Shown: one piece after another, positions 1 to 5,812 of the stretch
How the letters are laid out: each line of letters begins with the position of its first letter
How positions within the stretch are numbered: the first letter of the stretch is position 1
Origin: JAUVZF01 sp035529015
GTDB lineage: Bacteria; Planctomycetota; Phycisphaerae; FEN-1346
Direction of reading: 5' to 3'
NCBI GenBank assembly: GCA_035529015.1
Contig: DATKXP010000457.1
Coordinates: 1-12,164, forward strand
Length of the DNA: 12,164 nt
Made by a program: the position numbers and the translations under genes
The notes under the pieces: model-generated
The model's database searches: none
Told to the model about the DNA's origin: nothing
Seen by the model: the letters and a program-made list of their open reading frames with translations, nothing else

Positions 1-59
1 TGGCGAGCGCCGCGCCGCTCGTCTATCATGGCCGACGCCCATGCAGAGGGAGAAAGGTC

Positions 60-269
60 ATGATCATCCCCGGTTTCGTGCCCTACGAGCGCCGCGAGTT
101 CTGCAAGGATATCCGGTGCACGATCCAGCGGCAACTCGACCGGTGCGACGAGGGGTCCGACGAGTACGACGAGGTCCGCGGCATCTGCCAGACCAAGTGC
201 ATCCACACGACCTACGAGTTTCACCACTGGCTCATCGAGCACGGGTACGAGGTGGTCCGGCCGGAGTAG
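60..269 (+). CDS. Small cysteine-containing protein of unknown function (69 aa)
   Basis: The protein has 69 residues with five cysteines (C15, C20, C29, C43, C47). The pattern CX4C ... CX13CX3C could bind a metal or an Fe-S cluster, or form disulfides. The C-terminal part (about 48-69) is rich in His, Tyr and Trp and looks like a compact fold ending in VVRPE. No signal peptide or membrane segment is visible. The start is supported by a strong purine-rich Shine-Dalgarno sequence (AGGGAGAAAGG) just before ATG 60. The longer overlapping frame starting at 41 is Arg/His-rich and looks like a shadow. A TATCAT hexamer at 24-29 could be a -10 box, but its -35 partner would sit at the window edge and is poor. 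I do not recognise the family. The tight composition and good ribosome binding site make it likely real. Confidence 0.7.
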   Translation: MIIPGFVPYERREFCKDIRCTIQRQLDRCDEGSDEYDEVRGICQTKCIHTTYEFHHWLIEHGYEVVRPE

Positions 270-289
270 AGTTCAAAGTCCGAAGTTCA

Positions 290-313
290 GAGGCGGGCTT
301 CCCCGCGCGCCTC
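290..313 (+). terminator. Hairpin after the small cysteine protein gene
   Basis: Arms GCGGG (293-297) and CCCGC (302-306) close on a CTTC tetraloop, with GAG/CTC pairing outside (290-292 with 311-313). It lies 20 nt after the stop codon. There is no U tract, so it may be a weak terminator or only a 3' stabilising hairpin. Confidence 0.35.
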
Positions 314-336
314 GAATGCGAGTGACGTCAGCGCGC

Positions 337-360
337 CGCTTACTTACGTGCGCGGCTAGT
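337..360 (+). repeat. Dispersed 24-nt GC-rich motif, copy 1
   Basis: This stretch reads CGCT-TA-CTTACG-TG-CGCGGCTAGT. It matches 1525-1548 at 20 of 24 positions in the same orientation; the differences are confined to the two dinucleotides between the conserved blocks. Only a 5-bp stem (335-339 with 352-356) can form here. It lies in the spacer upstream of the dehydrogenase, just before that gene's promoter. Confidence 0.6.
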
Positions 361-377
361 AGTTGCCTCTATTCTCG

Positions 378-405
378 TTGACCCCGCCTTGGCCGTGGGT
401 ATTAT
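378..405 (+). promoter_or_regulatory. Sigma-70-type promoter of the dehydrogenase gene
   Basis: TTGACC (378-383) and TATTAT (400-405) are separated by 16 bp. Each differs from the consensus at one position. A start site about 6-8 nt after the -10 box would fall at about 411-413, only a few nucleotides before ATG 415, so the mRNA would be nearly leaderless. No Shine-Dalgarno sequence precedes ATG 415, which agrees with this. Confidence 0.6.
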
Positions 406-414
406 CGTGAAGCC

Positions 415-1461
415 ATGACCGATATTCCGAAGACCCAACGCGCTGCCGTCTATTACCGGAACCTGGACGTGCGGATTGAAGAGCGGCCGGTGCCCGAGAT
501 CGGGCCGGGCGAAGTGCTCGTGAAGATTCGGGCGTCGGGCATCTGCGGCAGCGACGTCCTTGAGTGGTACCGTATGAAGAAGGCCCCCATCGTCCTGGGG
601 CACGAGGTGGCGGGCGAGATCGTGGCCGTGGGGGAAGGCGTCACCCGGTACGCGCCGGGAGAGCGCATCGCCTTCAACCATCACGTGCCGTGCAACACGT
701 GCCACTGGTGCCTGGCCGGCAAGCACACGGCGTGCGAGACGCTGCACACGACGCACTTCGACCCCGGCGGGTTCTGCGAGTACGTCCGTATCCCGCCGCT
801 CCAGGTGGACCGCGGCATCTACCCGCTGCCGGACAGCGTGACGTTTGACGAAGGGTCGTTCGTCGAACCGCTGGCGTGCGTCGTGCGCGGGCAGCGGTCG
901 GTGAACCTGAAGCCGGGGCAGTCGGTGGCCGTCCTGGGGGCGGGGATCTCCGGCGTGCTTCACATCGCGCTCGCCAAGGCGCTGGGGGCCGGAAGGATCG
1001 TCGCGACCGACGTCACGCCGCATCGGATGGCGTTTGCGAAACAGTTCGGCGCCGACGCCGTGTGCGACGCCCGCGACGACGTGCCGGCGTTCGTCCGCGA
1101 CGCGCTCGGGCGGCCGGCCGACCTGGTGGTCGTCTGCGCGGGGGCGCTCGCGGCCTTCGAGCAGGCCCTCGGGTGCGTGGACCGCGGCGGGACGGTCCTG
1201 TGCTTCGCGACGACCGACCCGGGCGTGGAACTCCCGGTGCCGCTGAACGATTTCTGGCGGAACGACATCACCCTGAAGCCGTCTTACGGCAACTCGCCGT
1301 ACGATGCGTCGGTGGCGCTGGAACTGATTGCCGCACGCCGGGTGCCCGTGGCCGACATGATCACCCACCGCCTGCCGCTTGACGAGACGCCGAAGGGATT
1401 TGAACTCATGTCCACGCCCGGCGGCAAGCAACTCAAAGTCGTCATCCTGCCGCAGGGGTGA
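415..1461 (+). CDS. Zinc-dependent medium-chain alcohol/polyol dehydrogenase (MDR family)
   Basis: This 348-residue cytoplasmic oxidoreductase belongs to the zinc-containing MDR family (sorbitol, threonine and galactitol-phosphate dehydrogenase type), which oxidises a secondary alcohol with NAD(P). Visible marks are the catalytic zinc ligands C44 (in GICGSD) and the GHE motif at H63-E64, with a further acidic ligand likely in the VEPLAC stretch. Four structural-zinc cysteines sit at C93, C96, C99 and C107. The Rossmann motif GAGISG is near residues 175-180. D199 at the end of the second Rossmann strand favours NAD over NADP. The length is normal and all key residues are present. ATG 415 fits the usual family N-terminus, but there is no clear Shine-Dalgarno sequence. 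The substrate cannot be read from sequence; the neighbouring sugar-kinase-like gene makes a polyol or sugar plausible, as inference only. The long minus-strand frame opposite is a shadow. Confidence 0.92.
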   Translation: MTDIPKTQRAAVYYRNLDVRIEERPVPEIGPGEVLVKIRASGICGSDVLEWYRMKKAPIVLGHEVAGEIVAVGEGVTRYAPGERIAFNHHVPCNTCHWCLAGKHTACETLHTTHFDPGGFCEYVRIPPLQVDRGIYPLPDSVTFDEGSFVEPLACVVRGQRSVNLKPGQSVAVLGAGISGVLHIALAKALGAGRIVATDVTPHRMAFAKQFGADAVCDARDDVPAFVRDALGRPADLVVVCAGALAAFEQALGCVDRGGTVLCFATTDPGVELPVPLNDFWRNDITLKPSYGNSPYDASVALELIAARRVPVADMITHRLPLDETPKGFELMSTPGGKQLKVVILPQG

Positions 1462-1518
1462 GCCGCACACGCGTCAAATCGGCTTCCCCCGCGTCATTCG
1501 GTGTGGCAGCACGTTGGA

Positions 1519-1548
1519 CGCGACCGCTCCCTTACGGTCGCGGCTAGT
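1519..1548 (+). repeat. Dispersed GC-rich motif, copy 2, with an 8-bp hairpin
   Basis: The core 1525-1548 matches 337-360 at 20 of 24 positions. In this copy the sequence also forms a perfect 8-bp stem, CGCGACCG (1519-1526) with CGGTCGCG (1535-1542), around an 8-nt loop, followed by GCTAGTTCTTTT. Being 58 nt after the dehydrogenase stop and followed by a short T run, it could also end that transcript. Confidence 0.6.
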
Positions 1549-1559
1549 TCTTTTCGGTG

Positions 1560-1636
1560 CGACAGGCGCCACGCGGGGCGACAAGCGCCACGCGGGGCGA
1601 CAGGCGCCGCGGGGGGTAACAGGCGCCGCGCCGGGG
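1560..1636. repeat. Tandem repeat, 19-bp unit, about four copies
   Basis: The unit CGACAGGCGCCACGCGGGG occurs at 1560-1578, then with one change at 1579-1597, then more diverged at 1598-1616. A fourth degenerate copy begins at 1617 and runs to about 1636, next to the kinase stop codon. Each unit contains a GCGCC core, GGCGCC palindromic in three of the four. The array lies in the spacer between the convergent dehydrogenase and kinase genes and may take part in ending both transcripts. It contains no supported gene. Confidence 0.75.
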
Positions 1637-1640
1637 CCTG

Positions 1641-2681
1641 TCAGAAGACCGACGGCTGGAACGTGTGCGCCTCGGCCAGGGCGAGCGTGTCGGCGAGCGT
1701 CGTGCAGGCGGCGGTGCAGCCGGGGTCGGAGAGGCTCTTGGCGGCGGCGCAGACGGCCAACGTCAGGCTTCGCCCCACGTCCCAGCCCTCGTGGATGCCG
1801 TAAAGGACCCCCGCGCAGAAGGCGTCGCCCGCGCCGGCGGCGCCCTTGATGGTGCCGGGCGGCAGGCGAAGCGACGGCTGCCATACCTCCTCGCCGCCGG
1901 AGGTCCGGGCGTACCCGCCCTCCGGCAAGTGGATGCAGACCAGCCGCTTGACGCCCAGTTTCAGCAGCGCCTCGGCCGAGGCCCGGATGGCCGCCGGATC
2001 GGGCACGCCGCCGGGCTTCAGGTCGTGGCCGGTGGTGCGGCCGGCCTCGAACTCGTTCAGGATGGCGTAATCGACGTACCGCAGGGCGGGCCGCACGATC
2101 TTCGGAAACCGGTCGCTGTCTTCGCTGACGACGTCGATGGAGGTCTCGATGCCGGCGGCGCGCAGACGCGAGAGCACCCGGGCCGCCGCCGTGCCCAACT
2201 GGTCGTCCGGCTCGTCCATCCTGTCCAGGAGCAGCAGGTACCCCATGTGGAACAGGCGCGCGCGGATCCTCTCAACGGGCACGTTGTCGGGACCGAAGAG
2301 GGCGTTGGCGCCGCGGTTGTGGAAGAACGTGCGGCGGCCGGTGGCCTGGACCACCATGACGTTCGTGTAGGAGGTAGGCGCCTGGTCGGTGGCGGCCAGG
2401 GCCGAGGCGTCGATGCCGAGCCGGGCCATATCGGCGCGGATGAACTCGCCGTCTGCGTCGTCGCCCGTCAGGCCGATGGCTTCGAGCGGGATGGGTTCGC
2501 CGCCGGGTGGGGGCCCGAACGTCGCCAGGTCCACCAGGCAGTTGTAAGGCGCCCCGCCGGTGCCGCGGTCTTCGGAGAGGATGTTCGAGAGGGTCTCTTC
2601 CTGCGGCCATCGGTCGCAGATATAGAGGTGGTCGATGATCCAGTTCCCTGCGCCGGCGATCCCTCGTCGTTCGGTGGCCAT
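1641..2681 (-). CDS. PfkB/ribokinase-family carbohydrate or nucleoside kinase
   Basis: This 346-residue cytoplasmic kinase belongs to the PfkB/ribokinase superfamily, which phosphorylates a sugar or nucleoside with ATP. The N-terminus has a family-like substrate region (GAGNWIIDHLYICD, then GTGGAPYN about 45 residues in). The C-terminal signature is GAGDAFCAG at about 283-291, with D286 as the expected catalytic base. The usual DTTGAGD is replaced by KGAAGAGD, so the first Asp of that motif is missing. The start at 2681 is chosen because GGAGGAG (2687-2693) sits just upstream and a promoter lies at 2710-2738. An open frame continues to 2936 but would run across both signals. The substrate is unknown. 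The convergent dehydrogenase could belong to the same carbohydrate pathway, but nothing in the sequence proves it. Confidence 0.88.
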   Translation of the reverse strand: MATERRGIAGAGNWIIDHLYICDRWPQEETLSNILSEDRGTGGAPYNCLVDLATFGPPPGGEPIPLEAIGLTGDDADGEFIRADMARLGIDASALAATDQAPTSYTNVMVVQATGRRTFFHNRGANALFGPDNVPVERIRARLFHMGYLLLLDRMDEPDDQLGTAAARVLSRLRAAGIETSIDVVSEDSDRFPKIVRPALRYVDYAILNEFEAGRTTGHDLKPGGVPDPAAIRASAEALLKLGVKRLVCIHLPEGGYARTSGGEEVWQPSLRLPPGTIKGAAGAGDAFCAGVLYGIHEGWDVGRSLTLAVCAAAKSLSDPGCTAACTTLADTLALAEAHTFQPSVF

Positions 2682-2686
2682 GAGTG

Positions 2687-2738
2687 CTCCTCCGCTGCTT
2701 GATGCGGGCATCATAGCGGGGAGGTGTTCGTCCTGCAA
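2687..2738 (-). promoter_or_regulatory. Promoter and ribosome binding site of the kinase gene
   Basis: On the minus strand TTGCAG (2738-2733) and TATGAT (2715-2710) are 17 bp apart. The -10 box matches consensus at five of six positions, the -35 box at three. A start near 2703 would give a leader of about 20 nt containing the Shine-Dalgarno sequence GGAGGAG (2693-2687) before ATG 2681. Confidence 0.5.
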
Positions 2739-2777
2739 GCGGACCCGGCCCTTGACCGGCGGGTTCCCGGGCGCAGG

Positions 2778-2804
2778 AAAAGGGGCGGCCGAGCGGCCGC
2801 CCCT
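2778..2804 (-). terminator. Rho-independent terminator of the PEP-CTERM gene
   Basis: A perfect 10-bp GC-rich stem (2781-2790 with 2795-2804) closes on a 4-nt loop. On the minus strand it is followed by TTTT (2781-2778). It lies about 30 nt after the PEP-CTERM stop codon and upstream of the kinase promoter, so it separates the two transcription units. Confidence 0.8.
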
Positions 2805-2832
2805 GGTGTTTCCCAACGTGAAAGGCTGTGCG

Positions 2833-3537
2833 CTACCGGCGCCGACGCCGGCGTGCCACGAGGCCGGCCGCGCCCAGGCCCAGCAGGGCCAATGTGGCGG
2901 GTTCCGGTATGGTGGGAGCAGGCCCGACGTCGGCATTGTCCATGAGGAACCCCGCGGCGTAACTCTCGTCGCCGATGGACTCGATGTAGACGGTCACCTC
3001 TTCTCCGGCGGCCGCGTCGATCTTCCACATCAGCAACTTGCCGGTCTTGACGGCGTCTTTTTCCACCGAGGCGGACTGGATGTTATTGGGGTCGGTGGGG
3101 TCTTCGCCGGCAAGATAGACGTTGATCTTCTCGCCGGCGAATTCGGCGTCGAAGATCATGACGTAGAAGTCCATCGACCAGTCGTTCCCGTACTCGTTGC
3201 CGAGTATGAACGTGCTGAGGGTGTCCCCGGCCGTGCCTCCGCCGCCACCGCCCCCATTGCCGGTGCTGTTGAACTTCAGCCAGGCAGGATTCCCGCCGGG
3301 CGGGCCGTAACTCGGAGGGCCGCCGGGGCTGTGGTCGGCAGGGGCCAGGTTGCCGCCCGACGTGTCCCATGTCGTCAGGTATGCCGCGGGCGAGTGAGTC
3401 AACCAAAGCTCAAAATCCTGCTTTGTCGGATCGAAATCGTAATCCGCGTAATCCGTGATTGCGGCCGCCGAGGCGACCGACGCCGCAAAGGCGACCAGTC
3501 CTAACGCGCAAAATCCACCCACATACGAACGCACCAT
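2833..3537 (-). CDS. Secreted PEP-CTERM sorting-domain protein
   Basis: This 234-residue exported protein starts with a signal peptide (about 1-25; basic start, hydrophobic core, cleavage likely near ASAA). It ends with a PEP-CTERM sorting signal: PEP near residue 212, a hydrophobic helix, then six arginines at the C-terminus. By established knowledge such tails are recognised by an exosortase, which removes them and delivers the protein to the envelope or extracellular matrix. The middle (about 26-205) is acidic, rich in aromatic residues and likely beta-rich. It has a Pro/Gly region and a run of seven glycines near residue 100. The passenger resembles no enzyme I recognise and could be a structural or carbohydrate-binding surface protein. 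The start is well supported by AGGAGG (3545-3550) 7 nt upstream of ATG. It is probably monocistronic. No exosortase gene lies in this window. Confidence 0.88.
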   Translation of the reverse strand: MVRSYVGGFCALGLVAFAASVASAAAITDYADYDFDPTKQDFELWLTHSPAAYLTTWDTSGGNLAPADHSPGGPPSYGPPGGNPAWLKFNSTGNGGGGGGGTAGDTLSTFILGNEYGNDWSMDFYVMIFDAEFAGEKINVYLAGEDPTDPNNIQSASVEKDAVKTGKLLMWKIDAAAGEEVTVYIESIGDESYAAGFLMDNADVGPAPTIPEPATLALLGLGAAGLVARRRRRR

Positions 3538-3719
3538 GACTTCCCCTCCTTATGCGAAGTGACAGATTCCCCTCCGAAACGGTGCGTCACTGCGTAGCGG
3601 CTCGTAAACGAAGCCCCCGGCGCCACTTACAGCAGATTAGACGCACACTTGGGTGGGATCCAGCAGAAGGTGCGAACAGAAGCCCTTTGCCACGACCCAA
3701 CCCCCTTTTCCACACCGAC

Positions 3720-3747
3720 AGTATACCGCATTTTTTCCAAAAAGCAA
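3720..3747 (-). promoter_or_regulatory. Candidate promoter of the PEP-CTERM gene
   Basis: On the minus strand TTGCTT (3747-3742) and TATACT (3725-3720) are 16 bp apart. They lie in an unusually A/T-rich tract with runs of A or T (3731-3769), which could act as an UP element or bent DNA. This would give a leader of about 175 nt, long for this window, so a closer unseen promoter is possible. Confidence 0.4.
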
Positions 3748-3827
3748 AAAGGACGGGCAAAAATTCACAATGCCCGTGACCCGGCCAGTCGATGAGGTAT
3801 CCAGTATATGGGCTGATACAAGGCTGA

Positions 3828-3856
3828 TTGACACGGCCGGGGGCAGGCTTTATAAT
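3828..3856 (+). promoter_or_regulatory. Perfect-consensus sigma-70 promoter
   Basis: TTGACA (3828-3833) and TATAAT (3851-3856) are separated by exactly 17 bp, matching the sigma-70 consensus at all twelve positions. Transcription would start at about 3862-3864, giving a leader of about 57 nt before ATG 3920. This is the strongest promoter in the window and argues for high constitutive expression of the downstream gene. It also shows that upstream in-frame starts are not used. Confidence 0.85.
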
Positions 3857-3919
3857 CGTCCCGGGCAGTGGGCGTTTGTGCCCCTGTGGCTCTCTACCGA
3901 CCCGTATGGCAGAATTCAG

Positions 3920-5587
<1,668 letters not shown>

Positions 5588-5613
5588 CCGAGGCCCTTCC
5601 CGGATAAACCAAC

Positions 5614-5640
5614 AGGCTCGGGCACGTATGGCCCGAGCCT
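5614..5640 (+). terminator. Hairpin terminator after the GYF_2-like gene
   Basis: The 10-bp arms AGGCTCGGGC (5614-5623) and GCCCGAGCCT (5631-5640) enclose a 7-nt loop. CAAC/GTTG pairing extends the stem past a single bulge. It lies 26 nt after the stop codon. The following GGTTGCTTTG is only weakly T-rich. Confidence 0.65.
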
Positions 5641-5724
5641 GGTTGCTTTGGGCGGAGTCCGGTGTGCACGTCTCTCGGCCCGACGGCCTCTAAGCGGTCC
5701 GAGGTAAGTTTCTTGAAGTGGCCC

Positions 5725-5752
5725 GCGCGGTGTCCAGTCTTAGGCACCGCGC
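5725..5752. repeat. GCGCGGTG palindrome, copy 1
   Basis: GCGCGGTG (5725-5732) pairs with CACCGCGC (5745-5752). CC/GG inside (5734-5735 with 5743-5744) can add two pairs past a bulged T. The arms are shared with palindromes at 9361-9388 and 11862-11889. It lies between convergent genes and could help end both transcripts. Confidence 0.6.
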
Positions 5753-5758
5753 ATCGAA

Positions 5759-5784
5759 CGCGGCAGGCAGGACTGCCCGCCGCG
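5759..5784 (-). terminator. Hairpin downstream of the anti-sigma gene
   Basis: A stem of ten pairs with one A-C mismatch forms between 5759-5769 and 5774-5784, with a GGAC-type loop. It is about 30 nt after the minus-strand anti-sigma stop codon. No U run follows, so it may act as a 3' stabiliser or Rho-assisted terminator. Confidence 0.45.
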
Positions 5785-5812
5785 CAACGTTACAGGACTC
5801 AGGTCAGACCGC

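Larger units (their letters stand above)
3538..3919. other. Intergenic region between the divergent PEP-CTERM and GYF_2 genes
   Basis: About 380 bases hold the PEP-CTERM ribosome binding site (3545-3550), a candidate minus-strand promoter (3720-3747), an A/T-rich tract (about 3717-3772) and a perfect plus-strand promoter (3828-3856). The plus-strand frame of the downstream gene stays open back to 3653, but that stretch crosses its own promoter and has no protein-like character. I see no RNA gene here. Confidence 0.7.

Noticed and set aside
1..63. Possible 3' end of an upstream gene in frame 1, with its TGA overlapping ATG 60
   Set aside because: Only 20 codons are visible, composition does not favour this frame over the other two, and a possible -10 box sits within it.
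296..336. Extension of the dehydrogenase-flanking motif upstream to a shared GGCTTCCCC at 296 and 1481
   Set aside because: The nonamer is shared but the intervening sequence (47 versus 50 nt) does not align convincingly, so only the 24-nt core is claimed.
340..1470. 376-codon minus-strand frame
   Set aside because: Antisense of the zinc dehydrogenase; Arg/His-rich and without domain features.
1560..1636. Tandem repeat as a CRISPR array
   Set aside because: The 19-bp units are directly adjacent with no spacers, and there are no cas genes.
2682..2936. N-terminal extension of the kinase frame
   Set aside because: It would cross the kinase promoter, its Shine-Dalgarno sequence and the terminator of the PEP-CTERM gene, and the extra residues do not resemble PfkB proteins.
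3653..3919. N-terminal extension of the GYF_2-like frame
   Set aside because: It spans a perfect promoter at 3828-3856, so it would not be on the main transcript.
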